NCBI RefSeq assembly: GCF_031656915.1
Contig: NZ_CP134227.1
Coordinates: forward strand, 2,542,001 to 2,606,000
Origin: Nocardioides marmorisolisilvae
GTDB taxonomy: Bacteria; Actinomycetota; Actinomycetes; Propionibacteriales; Nocardioidaceae
Direction of reading: 5' to 3'
DNA: 64,000 nt
Below the pieces are notes generated by a model. The model was not told where the DNA came from and searched no databases. It worked only from the letters and a program-made list of their open reading frames with translations. The position numbers and the translations under genes are program-made. Shown piece after piece: positions 7,789 through 16,235 of this stretch. Position 1 is the stretch's first letter. Each line of letters opens with the position of its first letter.

Positions 7789-9443
7789 CGGCGTTCCTCT
7801 GCCCCGTCGCTGGCCGGGGCGGACCGGAAGGCGACCTCGATCCGGCCGCCGGTCATGGTGACGTCGAAGTGGCCGGCGAAGTGCGCGTCGTCGCGCTCGG
7901 GGAAGTCCTCTCGCCAGTGCGACCCGCGGGTCTCCTCGCGATGCCGCGCGGCGTCGGTGAGCGCGCAGCTGAGGGTGACCAGGTTCGTGGTCTCCCAGCC
8001 TCCGGTGCCGATCTCGCCGTCCTTGTCGGCCAGGGCGGCGAGCTCGGTGGCGGCCAGGTCGAGGCCGGTGGCGCTGCGCAGCACACCGACCCGCTCGGTC
8101 ATCGTGGCCTGCAGCGCACCGCGCACGTCGGCGGCGACCACTCCGGGCGTCCTGGGGTCGGGAGCGGCGTCGGTCTGATGTGCCAGCTCGTCGGGCAGCA
8201 CCTCGGCAATGCGCCGGGAGAAGACCAGCCCCTCCAGGAGCGAGTTGGACGCGAGCCGGTTGGCGCCGTGCACGCCCGAGCAGGCCACCTCGCCGGTGGC
8301 GTAGAGGCCAGGGACGCTCGAGCGCCCCCACAGGTCGGTGGCGACCCCACCCGAGGCGTAGTGGCAGGCCGGCGCCACCGGGATCAGCTCGGTCACCGGG
8401 TCGATGCCGTGGGAGCGGCAGGTGGCGAGGATCGTCGGGAAGCGGCGCTCCCAGAAGGCCGCGCCGAGGTGGCGGGCATCGAGCCACATGTGCGGCTGGC
8501 CCTCCTCGTGCATCCGTCGGGTGATGGCCTTGGCGACCACGTCGCGCGGGGCCAGGTCGGCGAGCTCGTGCACGCCCTGCATGAAGCGGTTGCCGGCGAA
8601 GTCCACCAGTACGGCGCCCTCACCACGCACCGCCTCGGAGATCAACGGCTGTTGGCCTCGGGAGTCGGGCCCGAGGTACATCACCGTGGGGTGGAACTGA
8701 ACGAACTCGAGGTCGCGCAGCACCGCACCGGCGCGCAGCGCGAGCGCCATCCCGTCGCCGGTGGAGACGGCCGGGTTGGTGGTCTGGGAGAACACCTGGC
8801 CCAGCCCGCCGGAGGCGAGGACGACGGCTCGACAGCGCACCGCGCCGACACCGTCACGCTGGCCCTCCCCCATCACGTGCAGGGTGATGCCGGCGACCGC
8901 GCCCGTGCCGTCGTACGCCGAGAGCAGCAGGTCGACGGCGAGCGCGTGCTCGACGACCTCGATGTCGGGGGCTGCCTTGATCGCGGCGACCAGGGCACGC
9001 TGGATCTCGGCGCCGGTGGCGTCGCCGCCTGCATGCGCGATCCGGTCACGGTGGTGGCCGCCCTCGCGGGTCAGCGACAGCTCCCCGTCAGCCGAATGGT
9101 CGAAGTTGGCGCCGAGCGCAATCAGCTCACGAACCGCCTCCGGCCCCTCGGTCACCAGCACGCGTACGGCGGCCGGGTCGCAGGCACCTGCTCCGGCGAT
9201 CAGGGTGTCGTGCTCGTGCTGCGCGGGGGTGTCTCCCGGGCCGAGCGCAGCCGCGATCCCGCCCTGGGCCCACTGGGTGGAGCCGGCGGACAGCACGTCC
9301 TTGGTGACGACCAGGACCGTGCCGACGCGGTCGCGAAGTCGGAGCGCGGCGATCAGCCCGGCGATGCCGGAGCCGACCACGACGACGTCGGCGTCGGTGG
9401 TCCAACCCGGCTCACCCGCAGCCAGCCGCTCGGGAATGCTCAC
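7785..9443 (-). CDS. nadB: L-aspartate oxidase
   Basis: A 552-residue FAD enzyme that oxidises L-aspartate to iminoaspartate for de novo NAD synthesis. The N-terminal FAD loop is VVVVGSGIAGLIAALRL. QWAQGGIAAALG, TREGGHHRDRIAHAGGD and LEFVQFHPTVMY are hallmark succinate dehydrogenase/fumarate reductase-family motifs. The start is GTG at 9443, with no close gene upstream for 87 bases. The C-terminal helical domain ends in a variable tail. It is coupled to nadC by a four-base overlap. Confidence 0.96.
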   Translation of the reverse strand: MSIPERLAAGEPGWTTDADVVVVGSGIAGLIAALRLRDRVGTVLVVTKDVLSAGSTQWAQGGIAAALGPGDTPAQHEHDTLIAGAGACDPAAVRVLVTEGPEAVRELIALGANFDHSADGELSLTREGGHHRDRIAHAGGDATGAEIQRALVAAIKAAPDIEVVEHALAVDLLLSAYDGTGAVAGITLHVMGEGQRDGVGAVRCRAVVLASGGLGQVFSQTTNPAVSTGDGMALALRAGAVLRDLEFVQFHPTVMYLGPDSRGQQPLISEAVRGEGAVLVDFAGNRFMQGVHELADLAPRDVVAKAITRRMHEEGQPHMWLDARHLGAAFWERRFPTILATCRSHGIDPVTELIPVAPACHYASGGVATDLWGRSSVPGLYATGEVACSGVHGANRLASNSLLEGLVFSRRIAEVLPDELAHQTDAAPDPRTPGVVAADVRGALQATMTERVGVLRSATGLDLAATELAALADKDGEIGTGGWETTNLVTLSCALTDAARHREETRGSHWREDFPERDDAHFAGHFDVTMTGGRIEVAFRSAPASDGAEERR

Positions 9444-9530
9444 GGGCGAAGGCTACCGAGGTGCCGCGGCCAGGGCAGCGGCGTACCCGAGACTGTCTGA
9501 CTGCTCGCTCCTTCGCGCATGCGCCGGGCG

Positions 9531-9974
9531 CTATCGCTGCGCGACCAGGTCGGACGGCGCGAACGAGTGCAGGTCGCCGCGCACCAGGCCGCTGCCGGGA
9601 AGCGCCTCGGCGGGATCGGAGCCGGTGCCGATGATCTTGTTGTTCGCGTCGACGAACACGACATGCGGCTCGTACTCCCGCGCCTCGACGGTGTCCATCT
9701 GGCCGTAGCCGATCAGGATCACCACGTCGCCGGGGTGCACCAGCCGGGCCGCCGCGCCGTTGATGCCGATCACACCCGAGCCCCGTTCGCCGGCGATGGT
9801 GTAGGTCTCCAGCCGGGCGCCGGTGGTGACGTCGACGATGTGCACCAGTTCGCCGACCAGCAGGTCCGCGGCCTCCAGCAGGTCCTCGTCGATGGTCACC
9901 GAGCCGACGTAGTGCAGGTCGGCCTGCGTCACCGTTGCGCGGTGGATCTTGGACTTCATCATCGTGCGCAGCAT
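9531..9974 (-). CDS. panD: Aspartate 1-decarboxylase
   Basis: A 147-residue pyruvoyl-dependent decarboxylase that makes beta-alanine for pantothenate. [20 protein letters not shown] precedes Ser in [10 protein letters not shown]; cleavage at that Gly-Ser bond creates the pyruvoyl group. [18 protein letters not shown] is also conserved. The C-terminal 20-30 residues extend beyond the usual core. The ATG at 9974 overlaps the panC stop by one base (TGATG), so translation is coupled. Confidence 0.96.
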   Translation of the reverse strand: MLRTMMKSKIHRATVTQADLHYVGSVTIDEDLLEAADLLVGELVHIVDVTTGARLETYTIAGERGSGVIGINGAAARLVHPGDVVILIGYGQMDTVEAREYEPHVVFVDANNKIIGTGSDPAEALPGSGLVRGDLHSFAPSDLVAQR

Positions 9975-10864
9975 CAGCTGCCCCCTTCGGGTGTTGCGGG
10001 TGCGCCCAGACAGAGCGCCATGTTGTCGATCAGTCGGGTGGCGCCGATCCGGGCCGCGACCAGCACGCGGCCCTCGACACCGTCGGGACAGTCTCCGAGG
10101 TCGTCAGGGATCTCGGAGAGGTCCGCCGCGCGGACGGCGAGATAGTCCAGCTCGAGCTCCGGATCCTCCGAGAGCACCTTCATCGCCGCCCAGCGCGCCG
10201 CAGGCACGCCGTACTCCGCCCGCTGCTGCGCCGCATGCAGCGCCCGGGACAAGATCGTGGCCCGCGCCCGGTCGTCGGCGTCGAGGTAGCGGTTGCGGCT
10301 GGACAGCGCCAGCCCGTCGGGCTCGCGAGCGGTCGCCGCGCCGACGATCTCCACCCCCAGGCAGAGGTCGGAGACCATCCGGCGGACGAGCACCAGCTGC
10401 TGGTAGTCCTTCTGCCCGAAGACGGCGACGTCGGGGCGGACCAGGCCCAGCAGCTTGGCGACCACGGTCAGCACGCCGCGGAAGTGCGTGGGCCGGGAGG
10501 CGCCCTCCAGCATGGTGCCGAGCGGACCGGGGTCCACGGTGACGAGCGGATCGCCGCCCGGATAGACCTCGTCCACGGCGGGCGCGAACACCACGTCGGC
10601 ACCCGCCTCGGCACACATCTCGAGGTCGGCCGACAGGGTCCGCGGGTAGCGGTCGAGGTCCTCGCCGGGCGCGAACTGCAGTGGGTTGACGAAGATCGAG
10701 ACGACCACCGGCCCGGTCCCGGCCTCCTCGCGGGCGCGTCTGATCAGTGCCGCGTGGCCGTCGTGCAGCGCACCCATGGTGGGCACGAGCGCCACCCGGC
10801 CCGACCTGTCGGACAGGAGTGACCGAAGCTCCGCGCGAGTAGGCGCGAGGACGGGGATCGTCAC
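9974..10864 (-). CDS. panC: Pantothenate synthetase
   Basis: A 296-residue pantoate-beta-alanine ligase. [18 protein letters not shown] holds the HIGH-like ATP-binding motif. [33 protein letters not shown] and [13 protein letters not shown] (KMSKS-like loop) are all family signatures. The GTG at 10864 overlaps the stop of the upstream DUF2520 gene (GTGA). Beta-alanine comes from the following gene, panD. Confidence 0.96.
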   Translation of the reverse strand: MTIPVLAPTRAELRSLLSDRSGRVALVPTMGALHDGHAALIRRAREEAGTGPVVVSIFVNPLQFAPGEDLDRYPRTLSADLEMCAEAGADVVFAPAVDEVYPGGDPLVTVDPGPLGTMLEGASRPTHFRGVLTVVAKLLGLVRPDVAVFGQKDYQQLVLVRRMVSDLCLGVEIVGAATAREPDGLALSSRNRYLDADDRARATILSRALHAAQQRAEYGVPAARWAAMKVLSEDPELELDYLAVRAADLSEIPDDLGDCPDGVEGRVLVAARIGATRLIDNMALCLGAPATPEGGS

Positions 10865-11751
10865 TGGTGCTGAACCTCGGCCTCAGCCGCATCGAGGGCG
10901 GCCATGATCTGCCGCGCGCGGATCGGCAGCAGCCGGCCGTCGAGAACGGCCCGGTCGGCTGTGGCGCGGCCCAGCGCGACGTAGGAGGGCAGGGTGTCCG
11001 GCGACGTGGTGGCGATGTCGGCGAGGTGGGCGCGCACCGTGTTCACGTCACCGCGGACGATCGGCCCGGTCAGTGCGGCGTCGCCCTGGGTCAGCGCGTT
11101 GTCGAGCGCGGCGGTGAGCAGCGGACGCAAGGTGGCGGCCGGGTCGTCGGCCCCGGAGGCCGCGAGCAGGTCCATGGCCTGGGCGACGAGGGTGACGAGG
11201 TGGTTGGCGCCGTGCGCCAGTCCTGCGTGATACAGGGTGCGCCGGGCCTCCGGCACCCAGATCGGCGTACCGCCGAGGTCGGCGACCAACGTCTCGGCTC
11301 GAACGCGATCGGTGTCGACGACGGTGACGCCGAACACGCAGCCGGCGAGCCGTTCCAGGTCGAGCGCGGTGCCGGTGAAGGTCATCGCCGGGTGCATCGC
11401 GACCGGGCGGGCGCCCAGCGCGGTGGCCGGCTCGAGCACGGCGAGGCCGTGTCGTCCGCTGGTGTGCACGACGTACTGCCCGGCGCGCAGCACCCCGGCG
11501 CCTGCCAGGGAGGAGACCACGTTGCCGAGCATGTCGTCGGGCACGGTCAACAACAGCAGGTCGCAGCTGCGGGCGACGTCCGTGGGCTTGCGCATCGGCA
11601 CGCCGGGCAGCAGCGCGGCCACACGGTTCCGGGACGCGGTGGACTCACCCGCGACCGCAACGACCTCGTGGCCGGCGGCACGCAGCGCCGCAGCCAGTAC
11701 GGCGCCGACTCGACCGGCACCGACAACCCCGACTCGGGTCATCCGACTCAT
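10861..11751 (-). CDS. Rossmann-fold DUF2520 protein (Rv3603c-like)
   Basis: A 296-residue protein with an NAD(P) Rossmann loop at the N-terminus, VGVVGAGRVGAVLAAALRAA, and a C-terminal helical DUF2520 domain. VHTSGRHGLAVLEP and PVAMHPAMTFTG are conserved in the family, which resembles ketopantoate reductase or 6-phosphogluconate dehydrogenase folds. It sits immediately before panC, as Rv3603c does in M. tuberculosis. A role as ketopantoate reductase is possible by context but not shown. An internal ATG at 11742 is an alternative start. The accessory island begins just upstream of it. Confidence 0.88.
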   Translation of the reverse strand: MSRMTRVGVVGAGRVGAVLAAALRAAGHEVVAVAGESTASRNRVAALLPGVPMRKPTDVARSCDLLLLTVPDDMLGNVVSSLAGAGVLRAGQYVVHTSGRHGLAVLEPATALGARPVAMHPAMTFTGTALDLERLAGCVFGVTVVDTDRVRAETLVADLGGTPIWVPEARRTLYHAGLAHGANHLVTLVAQAMDLLAASGADDPAATLRPLLTAALDNALTQGDAALTGPIVRGDVNTVRAHLADIATTSPDTLPSYVALGRATADRAVLDGRLLPIRARQIMAALDAAEAEVQHQ

Positions 11752-11886
11752 CGCCTTTCGTTCCAGTCCCGTCTGCGGGTACCGGACTACTCAATGACTT
11801 TGCGCAAAAAGCCTACGCCGCAGCCGCTCCCGTCGGAACCGGCCCAGGGGGTGGCCCGGGTCACACGTCTCGGTCACCTGTCCCGG

Positions 11887-13254
11887 TCAGGCGCATCGGT
11901 AGGCCGGGGCGATGCGTCCGGTGAGGCTGGCGACGTACATCTCGCCGACGCTGCGCCGGTGGCCGGGTGGAGGCGGCGCGAGTGAGCGGTAGCTGTGTCC
12001 GGTGGGTGTGGTGGTGACGACCAGGTGCCGCATGCCGGAGGGCCCGGGTCGGGTTCGCCAGCCCGGCGCCTCCTTGGCCTGGTTGCAGGCCTCGCAGAGG
12101 CCCTGGAGATTGTCGCCATCCGTCTTTCCGCCCATCGCGGCCGGCCGGGCGTGGTCGGTGTGCCGGATGGGTGCGTCGCACCACGGGGTGCGACAGGTCT
12201 GGTCACGGGTTGCGATCAGGTCGGCCAGACCCGTGGGGGCGCGGCGAGAACGGGAGGCCATCGCGACGAGCGCCCCCGTCACGGGGTGGGTGTAGAGCTG
12301 CCGCACGAAGACCGCGGCTCTGCTGAGGGCGTCCCTGACCCGGTCGCGGGCCCACTGCGCCGGCACCGTGCCGTACCCCTCCAGGTGCGCCGGCTCGGGC
12401 CCACCCTGCAGCAGGGTGCGGTCGGTGAGCACCAGCTTCACCTGCACCTCGGCCGGGTCGGCGGCCGATCGGCCGGTGAGACGTTCGACCAGGGTGTCGG
12501 CCATGATCTGCCCGCGGGAGCGATCGTCCCCGACCGCCATAGCTGTGTCTGCGATGCGCTTCAGCGCGGCATAGCAGGCCACACCGTGCTCGACGGGCAG
12601 CAGGGCGGACAGCCACGTCATCGTGTCCGGAGCCGGGCGGACCGACACGTGGCGATCGTTGCGGGCTCTGGCGGCGCGGTCGACCACCGCGTGAGGGTCG
12701 AGGGTGTAGGCGAGTTTGCGGGCCGCGTCTGCCAGTCGGCGGTCGCCCCAGCCGTCGGTGCCGCCGGTGTCGGCGGCGAGCCGTCGGTCGACCTCGATGC
12801 GGTCTTCTCGGGACAGACATGCAGTCTCACGGCAGATCAGGGTCGCCCGCCACTCGCTGACCTGGCCGCGTTGCAGCGCGCGAAACGTGTGCGGCAGCTC
12901 GGTCGTCAACGCTCGGGCCAGACCCAGTTGCCGCGATCCACGATGCGGAGACTCGCGACGCGCCAAGGCAACCTCCGCCGCGGTGCTGCGCACGGCACGC
13001 CGGGCGCTGACTCGCTGCTCGGGCCCCTTGGCCCGCTCAAGGGCGCGCTCCCGCGCCGACACGAGATCGACACTGAGCCGCGCCTGCGCGGCCGCCGCTG
13101 CGGCCTTGAGGTCCTCGAGCTCTCGGATCAGATCGATGCATTCTGACTCCGACGGCCACTGCGGCTGGACGGATCCGTGAGGCTCGGAGAGCTCCGCCAC
13201 CTCGGCGAGCGTGGACCGCGCGGTCTGCAGTACGATCCCGAGGTCATCGAACAT
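11887..13254 (-). CDS. DUF222/HNH endonuclease domain protein (13E12 family)
   Basis: A 455-residue protein with a long N-terminal DUF222 helical domain and a C-terminal HNH nuclease domain. The latter shows CRTPWCDAPIRHTDHA, GGKTDGDNLQGLCEACNQAK and so the Cys/His metal ligands and the central Asn. This family (13E12 repeats in mycobacteria) is multicopy and often strain-specific. Its function is unproven; it may be mobile-element or homing-associated. It has a near-consensus leaderless promoter and lies beside an insertion sequence at the island border. Confidence 0.88.
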   Translation of the reverse strand: MFDDLGIVLQTARSTLAEVAELSEPHGSVQPQWPSESECIDLIRELEDLKAAAAAAQARLSVDLVSARERALERAKGPEQRVSARRAVRSTAAEVALARRESPHRGSRQLGLARALTTELPHTFRALQRGQVSEWRATLICRETACLSREDRIEVDRRLAADTGGTDGWGDRRLADAARKLAYTLDPHAVVDRAARARNDRHVSVRPAPDTMTWLSALLPVEHGVACYAALKRIADTAMAVGDDRSRGQIMADTLVERLTGRSAADPAEVQVKLVLTDRTLLQGGPEPAHLEGYGTVPAQWARDRVRDALSRAAVFVRQLYTHPVTGALVAMASRSRRAPTGLADLIATRDQTCRTPWCDAPIRHTDHARPAAMGGKTDGDNLQGLCEACNQAKEAPGWRTRPGPSGMRHLVVTTTPTGHSYRSLAPPPPGHRRSVGEMYVASLTGRIAPAYRCA

Positions 13255-13261
13255 GTGTTCT

Positions 13262-13289
13262 ATTGTACGTCAGAGCCATCGCTTGTCAA
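13262..13289 (-). promoter_or_regulatory. Near-consensus leaderless promoter of the HNH gene
   Basis: On the minus strand a perfect TTGACA (13284-13289) and a near-perfect TACAAT (13262-13267) are 16 bases apart. The -10 ends seven bases before the ATG at 13254, so the transcript is predicted to be leaderless. The left end of the insertion sequence starts nine bases upstream of the -35. Confidence 0.7.
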
Positions 13290-13297
13290 GAAGGCGC

Positions 13298-13360
13298 GTT
13301 GACTCATCAAAAGTGCGCGCGTAGAGGGGTTCGTTGACTCACGTAGGAATGCGCGCGTAG
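13298..13360 (+). repeat. Left double terminal repeat of the IS
   Basis: Two directly repeated units, 13298-13324 and 13333-13360, start 35 bases apart. Both read GTTGACTCA at the left and GCGCGCGTAG at the right, with a variable middle. They are probable transposase binding sites. Confidence 0.85.
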
Positions 13361-13406
13361 AGCGCGCCTATCGGGCTGTGTGTTCGGTGACCGGTAGGCC
13401 CTGAGC

Positions 13407-14639
13407 ATGGGACTGACGTTGAGCCAACGACGAGCTGTGACCAAGGCGATCGCGACGCGGTACAAGCGTTGCGACAAGGCTGGCAAGGGCCTGATTCTCG
13501 ATGAGCTGTGCGCGACGACGGGCTGGCACCGCAACCATGCCCGCAAGGCGCTGACCGCGGCGTTGAAGCCGAGGCTCGTGAAGCCCACCAGGAGGCCCCG
13601 GTCCCCGAAGTACGACGACGACACCGTTACTGCGTTGGGGTTGTGCTGGGCGGTGCTCGGTGCGCCGACCGGGAAGCGGCTGGCCCCGGTGATGGGCGAG
13701 CTGGTGCCCCGGTTGCGCCGGTTCGACGAACTCGACGTCACCGACCAGACCGCCGCAGCGTTGATGGCGATGTCGGCGGCGACCATCGACCGCCGGCTGG
13801 CCGCGGACCGGGCCAAGCTGATCCTCAAGGGCCGCTCCCACACCAAGCCCGGGTCGCTGTTGAAGTCCCAGATCCCGATCCGGACCTGGGCCCAGTGGGA
13901 CGACGCCGTGCCGGGGTTCGTCGAGATCGACCTGGTCGGCCACGAGGGCGGCAACGCGGTCGGTGAGCACTGCTACACCCTCACCGTCACCGACATCGCC
14001 ACCGGATGGACCGAGAACCGCAGCGTGCCCAACAAGGCCCGCAAATGGGTGATCGCGGCGTTGGAGGAAATCTCTTCGATCATGCCGTTCCCGGTGATCG
14101 GGGTCGATTCGGACAACGGATCGGAGTTCATCAATCACCACCTGCTCGACTGGTGTGAGCGACGCAAGATCACCTTCACCCGGTCGCGGCCCGGCAACTC
14201 CAACGACGGCGCCCACGTGGAGCAGAAGAACTGGGCGATCGTACGGACCGTGGTCGGCTACCACCGCTACGACACCAACGCGGAACTGGCTCTACTGAAC
14301 GAGATCTGGGTCCTGCAGTCACAGATGACGAACTTCTTCGGCGCCCAGCAGAAGTTGATCTCCAAGGTCCGCGACGGCGCGAAAGTGACCAAGAAGTACG
14401 ACAAGGCGACGACCCCACACCGGCGCGCCGAGCGACACGAGGCCGTCGTCGCCGAGGACAAGACCATCCTTGCCGACTTCTACGCCAACCTGAACCCCGC
14501 CGCGATCCAACGCCAGATCCAGGCCCTCACAGTCAAGCTGCTGACCCTGACCACCAGCAAGGCGGCAGCCCTCAGAAAGCCCGACCTCACGCGCGCATCC
14601 GGTCATGAGTCAACGAAACCAGCTACGCGCGCATCTTGA
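13407..14639 (+). CDS. DDE (integrase-core) transposase
   Basis: A 410-residue transposase. The N-terminus has a helix-turn-helix region (MGLTLSQRRAVTKAIATRY and the following helices to about residue 75). The retroviral-integrase catalytic core has Asp175 in VEIDLVGH, Asp236 in SDNGSEF and Glu272 in AHVEQKN, a D-60-D-35-E spacing that looks intact. The C-terminal end runs into the right terminal repeats, so the last residues are encoded by repeat sequence. It resembles the ungrouped (ISNCY-type) integrase-like transposases; I am not sure of the exact IS family. It appears full length and potentially active. Confidence 0.9.
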   Translation: MGLTLSQRRAVTKAIATRYKRCDKAGKGLILDELCATTGWHRNHARKALTAALKPRLVKPTRRPRSPKYDDDTVTALGLCWAVLGAPTGKRLAPVMGELVPRLRRFDELDVTDQTAAALMAMSAATIDRRLAADRAKLILKGRSHTKPGSLLKSQIPIRTWAQWDDAVPGFVEIDLVGHEGGNAVGEHCYTLTVTDIATGWTENRSVPNKARKWVIAALEEISSIMPFPVIGVDSDNGSEFINHHLLDWCERRKITFTRSRPGNSNDGAHVEQKNWAIVRTVVGYHRYDTNAELALLNEIWVLQSQMTNFFGAQQKLISKVRDGAKVTKKYDKATTPHRRAERHEAVVAEDKTILADFYANLNPAAIQRQIQALTVKLLTLTTSKAAALRKPDLTRASGHESTKPATRAS

Positions 14640-14649
14640 CATGAGTCAC
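14586..14649 (-). repeat. Right double terminal repeat of the IS
   Basis: Inverted counterparts of the left repeats at 14586-14614 and 14623-14649. On the minus strand both contain TGACTCAT at one end and ATGCGCGCGT at the other. The inner copy and part of the outer one lie inside the transposase 3' end. Confidence 0.85.
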
Positions 14650-14736
14650 CGGGCAAGGGCAGGCTCAACCGGCAGCGCCCACCGGCATGGATTCGGAGTG
14701 ACAACGGGCCAAGGCCCCGTCGACCGGCCAAAGACG

Positions 14737-16110
14737 CTAGTAGGTGGCGTCGCTCGAGCACGCGTTGTCGGTGACCTTGTAGGGGCCGGGCGTGTTGCGG
14801 TCTCGGTCATGGACCGGCGGCGGCGCGCCCGGAGTACGCACGGTGTTGTCGCCGGGTACCGGCGTACCGATGGGAACCCGGAAGACACCCATGGCTGGAC
14901 TGTGGTCCGAGCCCTTGATGCTCCGATAGATCGTGGTGCTCGTGACCCAAGGACCGCCGTTGTTGGTGAACATGTGGTCGAGCAGTGCCTTGCCCCGCGT
15001 GCCGTATCGCGCCGGGCGATGGATGGCCCACATCGACGACATGCCCTTGGCGCGCAAGGCACGCACTGGCAAGGACTTGCCGTAGGCACCACCGTTGTCG
15101 ACGTCGCTCGTGTAGGCGTCATTGAGATCGCCCATCACGAGGACAGCACGGCCGGTGGCCTTCTCCGCCTGCACGAGGTGCGCAAGTCGACGGACCTGGT
15201 CGGTGTAGAGCTTCCAGGAGTGGCTGCTGAGCCCGTGGCGCGGATGACCGTTGGTGACGGCGCCGGGAAGCAGGTGTGCGTTGATGATGGACAGCTCCTG
15301 GCCGCTCTCGCGGTCCCGCAGGTGCACGACCTGGACCCAGTGCTTGATGTCTGGCCGATAGCTCTTCATCCCGTCGGCCGTGAGGTAGTTCGGCCCGGGA
15401 AGTGGTTGTGGCGCAGACAGCGACTTGCAGGCGCTTTCGAAGTCGAACCGACTCGTGCGCCAGAGGATCGGCTGCTGCTCTGCGCCGTCCTCGCGGTAGT
15501 AATAGTCGTGCTCGGGGTAGCGCGAGCCGCCGACGAAGATCATGTCGCGTACGTAACTCCAGTCACCGAAGTCGTTGTACATGACCTTCTCCTTGTCCTT
15601 GCTGTTCACCTCCTGCAGGCCGAGGACGTCGACGTGCGTGAGCATCGAGCCGACCGCACTCTTGAAGGTGGCAGTTGAGGAGCTGTCCACAATGTTGTAG
15701 GTGCCGACCCGCAGCGGAACGGACGGGACCGTCGGGATCACGCGCCAGTTCACGCTGGCTGTCTTGGGCCGCACCCGGTAGCTGCCGAGATAGCGCGCCC
15801 GCACCTCAGCGGTGCCCGCCACAAGCCGGCTGGGCAGCTTCACCGTCGCCTGCCGCCCGTGAAGCTCCACCGTGCGCAGCCGCTTTCCAGCGACGACCAC
15901 CCGGACCTCGCCGACCGGATGCTTCTTGGCACTCACGGTGACGGTCAATGTGTCCGGCTGGCCCACACGAGTCTCGGTCTGCTCGAGGTACATATGCACA
16001 TGACTGTGGACGCGATGCGGCTTCTTGTGTGCCGAAGCCGCCGGGTTGACGCTGAAGACGACGACTGACGCACAGGCCATGGCAACGATGGCAACACCGC
16101 GAGGCTTCAC
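14737..16110 (-). CDS. Secreted endonuclease/exonuclease/phosphatase-family protein
   Basis: A protein of about 457 residues with an N-terminal signal peptide (VAIVAMACASVVVFSV then PAASA). Next is an Ig-like bacterial domain at about residues 30-130 and then an EEP-fold hydrolase domain. The EEP catalytic motifs are VDVLGLQEVN (metal-binding Glu), VMGDLNDA and the terminal GSDHSPAMGVF. Family members cleave nucleic acids or phosphodiester/phosphomonoester lipids outside the cell; this substrate is unknown. I chose the GTG at 16110 because it gives a compact signal peptide; a GTG at 16137 is also open. It is divergent from the CDP-ribitol gene. Confidence 0.82.
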   Translation of the reverse strand: MKPRGVAIVAMACASVVVFSVNPAASAHKKPHRVHSHVHMYLEQTETRVGQPDTLTVTVSAKKHPVGEVRVVVAGKRLRTVELHGRQATVKLPSRLVAGTAEVRARYLGSYRVRPKTASVNWRVIPTVPSVPLRVGTYNIVDSSSTATFKSAVGSMLTHVDVLGLQEVNSKDKEKVMYNDFGDWSYVRDMIFVGGSRYPEHDYYYREDGAEQQPILWRTSRFDFESACKSLSAPQPLPGPNYLTADGMKSYRPDIKHWVQVVHLRDRESGQELSIINAHLLPGAVTNGHPRHGLSSHSWKLYTDQVRRLAHLVQAEKATGRAVLVMGDLNDAYTSDVDNGGAYGKSLPVRALRAKGMSSMWAIHRPARYGTRGKALLDHMFTNNGGPWVTSTTIYRSIKGSDHSPAMGVFRVPIGTPVPGDNTVRTPGAPPPVHDRDRNTPGPYKVTDNACSSDATY

Positions 16111-16200
16111 CCGCCCACGATAGGCGGGTCCGTGCACAGGCAGTGCCCGATTTGGAAATTACCGAGCTCTGCGGCGCGTCACCCGGCCCGCGTCCCCTAT

Positions 16201-16216
16201 CTGGGGCCGGCCCCAG
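16201..16216. promoter_or_regulatory. Perfect 16-bp palindrome in divergent promoter region
   Basis: CTGGGGCCGGCCCCAG reads the same on both strands and ends 19 bases before the ATG at 16236. It lies in the gap between the divergent EEP hydrolase and CDP-ribitol genes. It could be an operator or an RNA hairpin; no binding protein is known. Confidence 0.4.
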
Positions 16217-16235
16217 CAATGAGAGAGTACGTGCC

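Larger units (their letters stand above)
13298..14649 (+). mobile_element. Complete insertion sequence with doubled terminal inverted repeats
   Basis: An element of about 1.35 kb holding one DDE transposase gene. Each end carries two copies of a 27-29 base repeat. On the left these are 13298-13324 and 13333-13360. On the right, inverted, they are 14623-14649 (outer) and 14586-14614 (inner). All copies begin with a TGACTCA-like tip and end in GCGCGCGT. The exact ends may shift by one or two bases. I see no convincing target-site duplication. Confidence 0.85.

Noticed and set aside
9444-9530. Small gene between nadB and panD
   Set aside because: No frame with a credible start, ribosome site and length; it appears to be plain spacer.
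10861-11751. Calling the DUF2520 gene ketopantoate reductase (panE)
   Set aside because: The Rossmann fold and panC neighbourhood fit, but the C-terminal domain is the separate DUF2520 type and no catalytic evidence is visible.
13290-14660. Target-site duplication flanking the IS
   Set aside because: The bases outside the terminal repeats (ending GGCGCG on the left, beginning CGGGCA on the right) show no convincing direct repeat.
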